From the NCBI GenBank assembly GCA_011799875.1, contig CM022299.1, positions 340,657,307 to 340,721,306 on the forward strand: a stretch of 64,000 nt of DNA, given 5' to 3'. The notes beneath the pieces are model-generated. The model searched no databases. It saw only the letters and a list, made by a program, of their open reading frames with translations, and had not been told where the DNA came from. The first letter of the stretch is position 1. Each line of letters begins with the position of its first letter. The translations under genes and the position numbers were made by a program. The DNA comes from Thinopyrum elongatum. Its lineage: Eukaryota; Streptophyta; Magnoliopsida; Poales; Poaceae. Positions 54,889-64,000 of the stretch are shown in pieces.

Positions 54889-57800
54889 TGTGACGCCCCC
54901 GGCTCAATCATGCACTAATCATACACGCAAATGCACACGATTAAGCCTAAGGACTCATGGGAAGATATCACAACACAACTCTAAAACATAAATAAAGTCA
55001 TACAAGCTTTATATTACAAGCCAGGGGCCTCGAGGGCTCGAATACATAAGCTTGCGTACAAGCGTCAGCGGAAGCATCAGATATCTGAGTACAGATATGA
55101 AACAGAAACAGATCAGCCCTTAGAAAGGCGGGGCAAAATAAAACACTACGATCGAAAGGCGCAGGCCTCCTGCCTGGGACCCTCCGAACCTACTCCTGGT
55201 CGTCGGCCAACTCGTAGTAGTATCCACCCTCGGGGTAGTAGTAGCGATCGTCGGCGAGGGCAGCCTGTATCCGGGGCTCCGTCATCTGGTTGCATCAAAA
55301 GGATATGGGGGAAAAAGAAAGCAAAGCAACCATGAGTACTCATCCAAAGTACTCAGCAAGCAAGGATCTACAATACATATGCAACATTATCAAGGGGAGG
55401 CTGTATATGTGGACTAGGCTGCAGAAATGCCAGAATAGAGAGAAGGCCTAGTCCTATCGAAGACTAGCATCTTCAGCGATCTTGCAGCATTAGAAGAGTG
55501 TAGATTAGTACAGCATAAAGTAGTAGTATCATTAAGTCTCAACCTCACCTAGAGATTCTTTCTCGATTCCCTGCGAGAAAACAATCCCAGAGCCATACAG
55601 TCATCAACCTCGTCCTGAGATCCCTTCTCGACTCCCTGCGAGAAGCAATCCCAGAGCCATAGTATCCAATTCTAGTTGTATCGATCGGGATACAACTCCG
55701 AGTGTCCGTTACTGAGGATCCGACTATGCATAGATTAGCTCTTCCCTGCAGGGGTGCACCAACTTACCCACCACGCTCGCTTAACTCCGGCTGGACACAC
55801 TTTTTCGGGTCATGCCTGGCCTCGGCCAAACGACACACCGCAACCCTACCTAGAGCTCAGCAGAGAGGTCCCTGCCGGTCTACATCCTAAGCGCTCGGGG
55901 GTCTTGGACCATCGCCCCTCGCCCTCCGGGTTGTTGCGCACATGGCTCAGATCCAAGCACCACCTCTGTCGTGAATGGCGCCAATCACTCCATGCCGCAC
56001 TGCTGAACTGGACGTCTGACAGAGCTTTCGGCTGATGCTACGATGCAGAGTGCCCATAACTGATCCCACGTGATGGTTAGTGCTATCGGGCTAGAGGCCC
56101 ACTCAGATCAAATATCCAAATCGAAGTGTGTTGGTAGTGCGGTAACGAGCAGAGACTCATGATCGATGTGACCCCGTCGCCCCGTCTCGAGGACTTGCGG
56201 CAAGGGCTAGGAATGCCCGGCCACGCCTCGTATTCTCACTCGGGCACCATCCAGGTCAACCCGTCTTCACCTCACATGCGGGTACCCCTCAAGGTCGACC
56301 CGCCTTCCAAGTAACAGTAGTACAGTCCAAGTATCTGTGTGTCCATAACATCAGGGGAATCCGAGGTATCACCCTCGTTGGATTCCTACTCGATGTATCC
56401 GTCAAGGTGAACTCGGAGGAATCACCCTCGCTGGGTTCACACTTGAGGTGTTGTACGATGGCGTCGTTATCGGAAGTGGTGAAGGAGGAATCACCCTCGA
56501 TGACCACGACCGAATAGCTACTCTACAGAGTTAACATCAGAAGTGCTACACGAGGTATCACCCTCGGCACTCGATAGTAACGTTGCAGTGTCGTTACAAC
56601 TAAGGGGGTGATGTGCGGTGCTGGGGCCTGGTCTTCGATCCTGTTGATCGGGTCTTCTGATAATCCAGTGGGGCAATCGGGACAAGTGGGGTCACTGATA
56701 GGTCTCTACCCAGCCTATACTAAGCAGTTTAGGATAAGCAGGTAAGGTATCAACAACAGGTTACAATAAATAGGCTATGCATCAGAATAGGTAAAGCAGT
56801 AGCAGCAGCATTTCTAATGCAAGCATGAGAGAGAAAGACTAGGTGATATCGGTATGCTCAAGGGGGGGTGCTTGCCTGGTTGCTCGGCGGCAAGGGCAAG
56901 GTCGTCAATGGTGTCGTTGGTCTCCGGAGCTGCGTCGGTCTCGGGGACGACGTCGGGGTCTAACGAGAGAGAAGAGAGGGAGGAAACAGTATAAATACAC
57001 AGTGAACATGAGCAACACAATGTACGACATGACAACATGCAGTGCCAGGTATGTCCTAACGTATGGTTGCACGTCACCGAGGAAGGGGGAATCCATCCGG
57101 GAATGTTTTCCCGGTTCTGGACATTTGTCAGACAGATGACCGAAGGGGAACGGTTCCATATTCAGATAGTTAGGGACGTGTGGCGGACGAACGGACCGCA
57201 TATTCGGATTCGTCTCGTCGTTCTGAGCAATTTTCATGTACAAAGTTTTTCGATCCGAGCTACGGATTATTTTATATGATTTTCTAAAGTGTTAAACATT
57301 TTCTGAATTTAATTATTTTTTTAAATTCGAATTATCCAGAATAGTAGCAGCTGACATCAGCATGACGTCAGCATGACATCTGCGGGTCAAACCTAGCTGA
57401 CCAGAGTCAAATATGACAGCTGGGGCCCACATGTCATTCACAGTAATACTTATCAGAGGTTTAAATTTAACTAATTAACCTAATTAACTTGTGGGACCCA
57501 CTTTTAGTGTCTGTTTTAGTTAACTAATTAACTAACAGATTAATTAACATTTTAATTAACATTTCCATTTATTTTTAAAACATTTTAGCGGTGGGGCCCG
57601 CGTGTCAGCGGGCCATGGTGCCACGTCGGCAGTTGACCCGGTCAGCGGGGTCAACTGGGGCCCGCGGTCAGTGGCACAAGGGTGGGGCCCACCGGGGCTA
57701 GGTCAGCGCCGGCCGCCGGAGCTCTCCGGCGAGCCCCGAGCGGTGGTGGAACTCCGGCGAGCTCGGGTTTCACGTACGGTGGCTCATTTGCGACGCGGTT

Positions 57801-59079
57801 TGCTGCAATAGAACGGCCAGTGCGGCGCGCGACGAGTGGTGCGATCAGTTGGACTCGGGGGTGGCCGGAACTTCGCCGGCGACGAGTGGAGGCGGCGGTG
57901 GTTTTCGGGTGCGAACGGGAACGCGGCTCCTGGGGGTTTTCGAGCGAGCTAAGTGGCTGGGCGGCCTTCTGGGCGCGCCGGGGGCACGACGGGCATCGTG
58001 TGGCGGCTCGGACGGCGGTGCTTCGAGCCGCACGCCGGCAATGGCGCCGCCGAGCTCGGACAAATGGGGAGTGGTTAAAAGGGCGGTAGGCAGAGCAAGA
58101 AAAGAGGGGAAGGACGACGCGGATGCTCACCGTGCGGCTCACGAGGGCCCGTGGGAGCTTAGTAGCGCAGAGGAGGCACCGGAGGCGACGGAGCGCTCGC
58201 GGCGATCTCGTCGGCCCGAGGTAGAAGAAGAAGACGTAGGCGAGGGTGGAGCGGCTCCCGGCTCCGATTCGAAGACACCGACGACGTGGCGGAGCTCGGC
58301 GAATCTCCTGGACACGGTAGCGGCATTCGGGTCCGCCGGTGGCCGCGGTGGTGACGACGGTGCGTCGGCGGTGGCACTCAGGAGAGGAAGAAGTGGGGAG
58401 AGCGAGCGACGAGGGAGAGGCCAGAGAGGTCAGGGGGTGTGGGGTGTGGCCCTTAACCATGGCGCGGGCCCAGCGACGCTGTCGAGCATCGAGCAGGGGG
58501 GGCCGGGGGAGCGTGCGCACATGCGCGCTCTGCGTGTTCAACAGCGGCCAGGAGTGAGCAGTGGGGGTAGGGAACGGCTCCAGGCGGGCTGGGCCTCCCT
58601 GTGCACTCGAGGCCCAGGCACCGTGGCCTTTTTCTTTTTCTTAATTTTGTTTTTCTGTTTTCTGTTTTCTTTTCTGTTTTGTATTTTCTTTTTGACCAAA
58701 TGACTTTTGCAAAATATGAGACTTGCCAAAACAAATGCTATGCAATATTTACCACTGTTAGAAAATGGTTTGGAGCACAAATGATTTTATTTAATTGCAA
58801 AAAGGATTAAATACTGTTGTTTTGTTGCTGTTAGAGTCACTTAACTAATTTAGTGAATGTTGGTTATAATTTTAGAATTGTCTCTGGAATATTTACAATA
58901 TTATGAACATTTTAGTTTTTGGATTTGAACAACTTTTATTTGCACTTTCAGTTTGAGTTTCCATTTGGATTTGAATTTTGAAATGAGATATGTTACTAAT
59001 GATGATTAAGCACTGTTGATCATGATGACATGGCATAATCAAAAGGGGATTACTGTGGCTAACCACTAGGGGTGTTACA
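54889..59079 (-). repeat. 5' LTR of E
   Basis: 4191 bp with TGTGACGCCC...GGTGTTACA ends. It includes the 440-bp piece missing from the other LTR (about 55385-55797), the four CGAGG...CCTCG motifs (56362-56566), an A/T-rich stretch at 57240-57590 and a GC-rich block at 57600-58620. The promoter should lie in this LTR; no certain TATA box was assigned. Confidence 0.9.
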
Positions 59080-59910
59080 CTGGAGCACTGTGCGCAACGT
59101 CTTTAAAGGAAGCGAAGGCACCTGGAGCCTCATGGGATCGTCAGGGCCACTGAAGGCGCACATCGGGCGAGAATGGCGCTGGAGCGGAGCGATGTGCCGC
59201 CGGACAAACTCCCTCACCGCCATCGCCGCCGTCACCCCTGCCTGCTTCAGCTTGCCCTGCCTGGACAAGACACGCGCCAGCCGACGGTCAGCGAGCTCCG
59301 CGTGCCCCCAGCCGGATCTCGGCTCCGCCGGCGCCGATGGGAGAAGGAAGAGAGGGCTGCGCACAGTGGCGTCCACATACACCCAATGCTTTCGGAATCC
59401 CGTCGCATCCGGGCGAAGCGTGAAGTCGATGCAGGAGCCGGCCGTCGCCGCCACCGCTTGGAACGACACGCAGCCCGAGCATTGCCCGCCATCGACCAGG
59501 TGGAGCAGGAAGAAATGGCGGAGCAGGGCCACGGACGGAGCGATGCCCACGAAGGCCTCGCACAAGAAGGCGAAAGCAGAGAGGAGGATGATGGACCCAA
59601 GATCCAGATGTAGCGCGTGGATCTGGTAGTGCGAAAGCACTGCATTGAAGAAATCGAAGAACGGAGGCAGCAGGCCGGCGAAGAGAGCGTGGAGATGGAG
59701 GGGGATTTCGGTGGCCTCCATGTCGATCAAATCCCGAGAAGCAGGCCAGACCGTCGTCGCCTTCCATTCATTGGAGTCGGCGGCAAGGGCCTGCCGGACC
59801 TTGTCCACTCCCTCAAGGTTGACCACCGTGGACCGGTCCAGCGCCAGTTCCGGCCCCGGCAAGGGCTCCGCGGTCACTCGGGCCTTCCCCTTCTTCATCT
59901 TGGGAGCCAT
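59080..59910 (-). pseudogene. Antisense gene of D1, 5' part
   Basis: ATG at 59910 (MAPKMKKGKARV), close to D1's 3' LTR and reading away from it. The 277 codons to the E insertion are open. The PF04195-like domain is visible: IPLHLHALFAGLLPPFFDFF, FAFLCEAFVGIAPSVALLRH, CIDFTLRPDATGFRKHWVYV. Residues correspond one by one to D2's copy (SVFAGLVPPFSEF and CEAFVGVRPSVALLRHFF). E splits it after SLPLKTLRTVLQ and the frame resumes at 46055-46060 without a shift. This N-terminal half is better kept than the exon 2 part. Confidence 0.8.
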
Positions 59911-60191
59911 GGCGGTGGAGCGGATGGGAGCTGGCGTGGAGCTTGGTGAGGAAGACGCGAACTCGCAGGAAGGAAGGGGAGCAGAAGGCAAGCGCACCGG
60001 GCAATGATGGCCGGGCCGCGTGCACCAGGCAGTTGTCAAGTCACACGTTTTGTCGAGGCGGCATGGGAAAGTGGAGATGCCCACGTCCCATCAACAGCCA
60101 CGCGTCAGCCTGGTCCGCAGGCGATTGGGGCCCGCGGCACTTCACTCTTGCCCTTTGGCTTCGCCTCGAAGCCAAGTTCGAGCGCGCCTTG

Positions 60192-60205
60192 TGCCCGGGG
60201 GCTAC
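60192..60205 (+). promoter_or_regulatory. Polypurine tract region of D1
   Basis: TGCCCGGGGGCTAC directly before the 3' LTR start at 60206. Same as in D2. Confidence 0.7.
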
Positions 60206-61084
60206 TGTTGGCGTTCTGGGAACCTGGGTACCTAGACTTGCCTGCCCGCGGCCCACGACGTGGCGCCATCGACGGCCTGGTACGGCCCATCTGCAACATC
60301 TTCAAGACAATACCCTCGCGAGGGGCCAAGCCTCGTGAGGCGGGCGACATCAAGACCTCCGGAGGGAGCGGCCTCCCTAGGCTGGCTCCCGAGGAGCAGA
60401 AATTTCTATGCAGGTACCCATCTCATGAGGTGAAGGTGACGCAAGCTGTGACGAACAAGGCCAGGCGGGCGCCAGCGGGCGCAGAGCAGCAGGTTTCCTC
60501 TTCGGTGCTAAGGAGGCAAGCGCAGGCGCGGGGTCCCGAGGAATCACCCAAAGGTTTCCATTCCCGTGCAACGAGACCAGGACCGCCAGGGTGGCAGGAC
60601 GGATGTCATCACCAAGCCCACCGCGACATCACGACCAGAAGCTTTGCAGGCGAAGACCACCTTTCATCAGGATAAGATGTACTACTTGTCCCCCTTCAAA
60701 TTTGGCTGTTGTGGAATCTCTTCCCGCCTTCGTTTCCGGGGAAGAGGACCAAGGCCACTATAAGTATAGGTTAGCCAACACCATAGAAGGGGGCAGGACA
60801 AATCGAACCCAGAACAACACATCCTCACCAGAACAAGCCTCGCGAGCTTGTTCACCCTTGTACTAGTTCCTCCTCAGCCCCTCGTGAGGCAAATTCACCA
60901 CAAGTAGGAGTAGGGTATTACACCGCAAGGTGGCTCAAACCTGGGTAACTGCCGTGTCCATCTTCCTCCCTGTTCTTCGAGAAAAGTTGTAGGGCGGCAC
61001 GTTCGATTGGCTAGTTAGGTTGAGTTCTTCGCACACGCCCCAGAGTTCGAACCTCGTTGGGTCTGCGGAGCCCTGAATCCGACA
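60206..61084 (+). repeat. 3' LTR of D1
   Basis: 879 bp, TGTTGGCGTTCTGGGAACC to GAATCCGACA. Very similar to the 5' LTR except for the 17-bp difference and scattered substitutions. Confidence 0.85.
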
Positions 61085-61360
61085 GTCGGGACGGACCCGA
61101 GCACAGACGCCGTGCCGAGTCTTCTCATGCAATAATCCTAAAGAAAGACGACCGGCGCATGGCTCCCGCGGCAGCGAGGCACCGGGTCGCGCGCCCTGAC
61201 TCATCCACTCTCGATTAGCTCACGCGAGAACATGGCACCAAGGACCACGGTTGGTGACGTGCATTGGGACTGGCCCGTGAGACAGAGCTCGGCCACTTGG
61301 GTTTAGCAACGCTGCAGGGACGGACCCGAGCACAGATGCCGTGCCAGTCCTTAATCATGA
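61085..61360 (-). repeat. 234-bp tandem repeat of D2, right of D1
   Basis: GGGACGGACCCGAGCACAGA occurs at about 61089 and again at 61318, so the unit is close to 234 bp. The end of another unit is left of D1 at 40700-40782. Beyond 61360 the similarity fades. Confidence 0.75.
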
Positions 61361-61647
61361 GGCGGTCACGAGTGGGTTTGTGAGGGTGCACAACATTCGT
61401 GGTGGTGAAGCACCGGACATGCAGGTTGCAATATGAAGCAATTCATAAAAGGGGCGAAGCCAGTTCTGATACATGTGCAAAACGATACAGGCTGCAGGGG
61501 CGGGCCCTGACAGCTTGAGGATAATGCAGCCCGAGGGGCGTATTCAACTGAACAAACCAAAAAGTCACCTGGCACCGTCGTTGTAGAGGCGTTGGAGTAG
61601 CTGAAGACGTGTGCTGCAGAGATTGCTCCTGACGAGCCGGCTAGCTC
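61361..61647. other. Spacer of D2
   Basis: About 290 bp without recognisable gene between the 234-bp repeat and the RT relic. Confidence 0.5.
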
Positions 61648-62180
61648 CTAAGGCCTGGGAGGCTCTGAAGGTCCGAGAAGCTTGCGAGGGTCCGGCACCT
61701 CCTCCGTCAGGACCGCCTGGCGCCTGGCCTTGCGAGCTGCCAGGACGCCCTGCATGTAGCGCTGATGCGAGGCAGCCATGGCCAGCAGGCCGAACGACAT
61801 GCGGACGTAGCTGCGGGGGCAGCCCCCGCTCCGTCCAACGCGGGATGGCCAGAAGAGCTCCTGAGAAGTAGCCCTATTGAGGCCTGGGATGTTGACGTAG
61901 ACGTGCAGCTCGCCACCCGCATCAGGGATGGCAGCTGCACTGGATGATGTGGGACGACGCTCGCCACGCATGGCTCTCGCCTCCTGAAGCTCCTCGATCG
62001 CCTTGGTGATGAACTCCCGAGCGCCTGGTGCCTCGCACCTTGTGCCTTGCTAACGGAGGCACGCGTCGAAGCACGCCCCCATGTGGTGCCCGAACGCCTC
62101 CCTCGTGACGCAGGTCAGGTCGGAGGCCCTCCAGATGAGAGCCCCTGAGCCCGTCCTGAGAGGGGCGCCGGGCGCGCCTT
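61648..62180 (-). pseudogene. Shrunken reverse transcriptase relic of D2
   Basis: One minus-strand frame, broken by a TAG at about 62052, reads WRASDLTCVTREAFGHHMGA, REFITKAIEELQEARAM, then AIPDAGGELHVYVNIPGLNR and SYVRMSFGLLAMAASHQRYM. These line up with the N-terminal side of Tat RT: the SDM-PGI-type segment, the fingers, the VDFTDLNRA-type motif and the YVRMPFGL motif. The stretch with the first catalytic Asp, normally between the last two, is deleted, and the YVDD box never follows. So the frame is mostly open but cannot be a polymerase. The assignment is by eye. An alternative is chance resemblance, which I think unlikely because four blocks occur in the right order. Confidence 0.6.
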
Positions 62181-62181
62181 C

Positions 62182-62910
62182 CTATGTGAGAGGGAACAGC
62201 GCCCTAGCAGTGGGCGCGAGGCCTGAGGCACGATCATCGGGCGCCCCAGCCTCCTGATGGCCCTTGGGGAGGAGCTGCTTCTTCTTCTTGGGGATGGCCT
62301 CAGGAGGCCAGACGCCGCCCTCGTCGTCAGAGTTCTCGACTGCCGCAGCCTGGTAGGTGCGCTCAAGGGAGCACATCGCAGCCTTTTCATCGCAGATGAC
62401 CGTGATGATGCCGCCACTCCCTGGCATCTTGAGGACATTGTAGCCGTGGTGCGTCGCCGCCATGAACTTGGCGAGGGCCGGATACCTGAGTGTGGCATTG
62501 TAGGGAAGACGAATGTGGGCGACGTCGAAGTCGATTAGCTCGGTGTGGTAGTTGTCGCGCTGGCCGAAGGTGACAGGGAGACGGATCTGCCCTATGGGGA
62601 CGGTGGAGTCGTCGGTCACCCTGAGAAGGGCTTGGTGGGGAGGAGCTAGTCGTACGGCACCTGGAGCATCTCAAATGTCTCAACGGAGAGGACGTTGAGC
62701 CCCGTGCCACCATCGATGAGTGTTTTGGTGACAAGGACGGTGTTGATGGTCAGTGCGCAGAGTGTGGGGAGCGCACCAGCAGCGGTTGAGCACTTGAGCT
62801 GGTCCATGGAGTCAAAGGTGATGGCAAGCTTGGACCATCTGACGGGACACGACGCCTCAAGCTTGGGAAGGGCCGCGTTCACCTCGCGAGCGAACTTCTT
62901 GAAGATGTGA
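62182..62910 (-). pseudogene. Protease and protease-RT linker of D2
   Basis: From 62882: LTINTVLVTKTLIDGGTGLN has the Asp-Gly-Gly active site in the style of Tat proteases, followed by SVETFEMLQVPYD and a stop. A frame change leads to 62619-62182, with LPVTFGQRDNYHTELIDFDV, LPYNATLRYPALAKFMAATH and HGYNVLKMPGSGGIITVICD, the linker found between protease and RT in this lineage. Upstream residues (SKLAITFDSMDQLK) belong to the protease N-terminus. Broken by a stop near 62644. Confidence 0.8.
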
Positions 62911-63251
62911 TGAGAAGCAGGGGCTTGAGCACCGCCCAGGATGCAGGCGATCGCGCGTAGCTCCTGGAAGCCCCCAGCCCCATCATCCTGGCGGTTGTCG
63001 TCGTTTCTCCTTGGTGGCGGCGGCAGTGGAGGAAGGCCGACATTGCCCTGAGGACGGTCCTCGTGGGGCTGGTCACGCCAGGGGCCATCGCGAGGCTGGC
63101 CCTGCCAGCAGTCCTCACGAGGCTGATCGCGCCAGTCCTGGCGGGGGTCGTTGTTATCCCAGCGGCCACCACCGCGGCCTCCTCCGCGGCCGTAGCCACG
63201 GTTTTTGCGCTCGGGGCGGCGGCCAAGGCGCCCGTCGTGGATTGACCTGAG
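62911..63251 (-). pseudogene. gag-protease junction of D2
   Basis: Arg/Gly/Asp-rich linker between Gag and protease (GRGGGRGGGRWDNNDPRQDW, with repeated DQPREDCWQGQPRDGPW-like units), low complexity and in frame for most of its length. Such linkers are RNA-binding in style. A stop at 63249-63251 separates it from gag. Confidence 0.6.
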
Positions 63252-64000
63252 CTACTGGCAGTCGTTGGTGTTGTGGCTGTGGACGCTGTGGAAGACGCAG
63301 AATGGGCGGTTGCCCCTGGAGGATTCGCCGTGGTCACAGTCGCGCTTCATCTTGGGCTCCGCGGCCAGCACGGTGGGGCCCTTGCGCTTCACTTCCTTAG
63401 CCTTGGCCTTCTTGTCTTCAGGATCGGCCTTCGGCAGCTCCAGGAGGGAGATGTGACCTTCCTCTGCCCTCGCGCACCTGGTTGCCATGTTGAACATCTC
63501 CAGGGCCGAGCACAGATCCTCATGAATGGCGAGCTCCTCCTTCATCTTGACATCCCGGACGCCCTCAGAGAACACCGAAATGATGGCCTCGTCCGACACC
63601 TTCGGGATCTTGAGGCGAACATTGGTGAAGCACTGTATGTACTTGTGCAGGGTCTCGCCTGGCTGCTGCTTTATACGCCGCAGGTCGCCTGTTGCAGGAG
63701 CGCGGTCGCGAGTGCCCTGGAAGTTGGCGATGAAGCGCTCGCGGAGCTCATCCCAGGAGGAGATCGACCCCACCGGGAGGTTCAGGAGCCAAGAGCGTGT
63801 GCCGTCTTTGAGGGCCATGGGGAACCAGTTCACCATGACCTTCTCGTTGCCGTTCGCCGCCTCGATGCTCAGCTCGTAAAGCTGGAGGAACTCAACGGGG
63901 TCGGGAGTGCCGTCGTAGCATGGAGGCAGATCCGCCTTGAACTTGCCGGGCCAGACGACATGGCACAGCTCCGGGGTGAAAGCGCGGCAGCCTGCCGCAC
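63252..64000 (-). CDS. gag of D2, partial at the window edge
   Basis: The frame is open from the window edge to the stop at 63252-63254. It contains a classic Tat-type gag: FTPELCHVVWPGKFKADLPP, YDGTPDPVEFLQLYELSIEA, VMVNWFPMALKDGTRSWLLN, SSWDELRERFIANFQGTRDR, LHKYIQCFTNVRLKIPKVSD and VFSEGVRDVKMKEELAIHED. The C-terminus ends with a knuckle-like CVFHSVHSHNTNDCQ. The N-terminus is off the window. It would form the particle shell; this block looks intact as far as it goes. Confidence 0.85.
   Translation of the reverse strand, partial: AAGCRAFTPELCHVVWPGKFKADLPPCYDGTPDPVEFLQLYELSIEAANGNEKVMVNWFPMALKDGTRSWLLNLPVGSISSWDELRERFIANFQGTRDRAPATGDLRRIKQQPGETLHKYIQCFTNVRLKIPKVSDEAIISVFSEGVRDVKMKEELAIHEDLCSALEMFNMATRCARAEEGHISLLELPKADPEDKKAKAKEVKRKGPTVLAAEPKMKRDCDHGESSRGNRPFCVFHSVHSHNTNDCQ

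Larger units (their letters stand above)
46061..59079 (-). mobile_element. Element E: Tekay chromovirus inserted in the antisense gene of D1
   Basis: Complete 13.0-kb element on the minus strand: 5' LTR 54889-59079, primer site, gag, protease, RT, RNase H, integrase with chromodomain, polypurine tract and 3' LTR 46061-49810. It is flanked by a perfect 5-bp duplication, CTGGA at 46056-46060 and 59080-59084. It is the innermost and so the last insertion of the right-hand stack. A few stops and two frame changes break gag and the RT-RNase H link, but the last 701 residues of pol are open. Tekay (Del) placement follows from the chromodomain, the Met-tRNA primer and the long LTRs. Confidence 0.95.
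40783..61084 (+). mobile_element. Element D1: Tat-lineage retrotransposon inserted in D2
   Basis: Complete with 5' LTR 40783-41644, primer site, an N-terminal gag remnant, a spacer, an antisense gene, polypurine tract and 3' LTR 60206-61084. It runs on the plus strand, opposite to D2, yet belongs to the same family by LTR and antisense gene. Flanks GCAGG and GTCGG fit a 5-bp target copy with two changes, and D2's repeat is continuous across the insertion. Main gag, protease, RT and integrase are absent, so it is a non-autonomous derivative of about 7.3 kb once E is subtracted. Confidence 0.85.
35832..64000 (-). mobile_element. Element D2: Tat-lineage gypsy retrotransposon inserted in C
   Basis: D2 lies on the minus strand. 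Its 3' LTR is 35832-36676, polypurine tract 36677-36690, then (reading towards its 5' end) an antisense gene, a repeat-rich region, an RT relic, a protease and gag running off the right edge at 64000. D1 (40783-61084) interrupts it. The host repeat on both sides of D1 is continuous, so both parts belong together. RNase H and integrase coding is missing and RT is a relic, so D2 is non-autonomous. Tat assignment rests on the gag and protease style, the TTTGGCACGCCAGGTAGGGG primer block of the sister copy D1 and the antisense gene. Confidence 0.8.

Noticed and set aside
1..64000. Host protein-coding genes, CRISPR arrays, rRNA operons, prophage or bacterial operons
   Set aside because: None found; spliced eukaryotic transposon genes and LTR structures account for nearly all of the sequence.

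Overview
The window is intergenic DNA of a large-genome grass, most probably a Triticeae cereal (wheat, Aegilops, barley or rye). I see no host gene, rRNA, tRNA or CRISPR array. Almost every base belongs to nested transposable elements: Athila-, Tat- and Tekay-type Ty3/gypsy LTR retrotransposons with Met-tRNA or other primer sites, CACTA transposons with TTTGCCGTC-rich or GTGTTAC-rich subterminal repeats, a Stowaway miniature and a LINE fragment. The species call rests on remembered LTR and subterminal styles; family names need a repeat-library search.

Layout, using letters for elements. F (1-4197, minus strand): the 5' LTR and primer site of a Tekay-like element whose body lies off the left edge. 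A 103-bp sliver (4198-4300) separates it from B. B (4301 to about 32830, minus) is a non-autonomous Athila-like element with gag and protease but no reverse transcriptase or integrase. Its 3' LTR was hit by CACTA G (4968 to about 8404), and a later deletion fused G to the LTR. Inside B sits A (10143-30599, minus), an Athila-type element with gag, protease, RT, RNase H, integrase and a post-pol coiled-coil ORF. Inside A sits CACTA H (16373-28122), with a TNP2-type transposase on the minus strand and an En/Spm-type second gene on the plus strand.

After about 420 bp of unidentified DNA comes C (33251-35831 and onward off the right edge, plus), same family as A. It was cut in gag by D2 (35832 to beyond 64000, minus), a Tat-lineage element. 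D2 was cut by D1 (40783-61084, plus), a second copy of the same family in opposite orientation. D1 was cut by E (46061-59079, minus), a Tekay chromovirus with a 701-residue open RNase H-integrase-chromodomain frame and a perfect 5-bp target duplication. The order of insertion is therefore C, D2, D1, E on the right and B, A, H on the left.

Most interesting observations: (1) both Tat copies carry the same gene on the strand opposite to gag-pol, next to the 3' LTR, with a PF04195-like domain, a coiled coil and an intron at the same place and phase, so it looks like a genuine second, antisense transcription unit of the family; (2) D2 keeps a shrunken RT relic in a mostly open frame that has lost the catalytic motifs; (3) the LTRs of E hold four spaced short inverted repeats; (4) B carries several copies of its own polypurine tract motif inside its body; (5) CACTA H has lost the 5' part of its transposase gene next to a diverged tandem duplication. 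All elements except parts of A, E and the second gene of H are visibly broken by stops, frameshifts, deletions or nested insertions.
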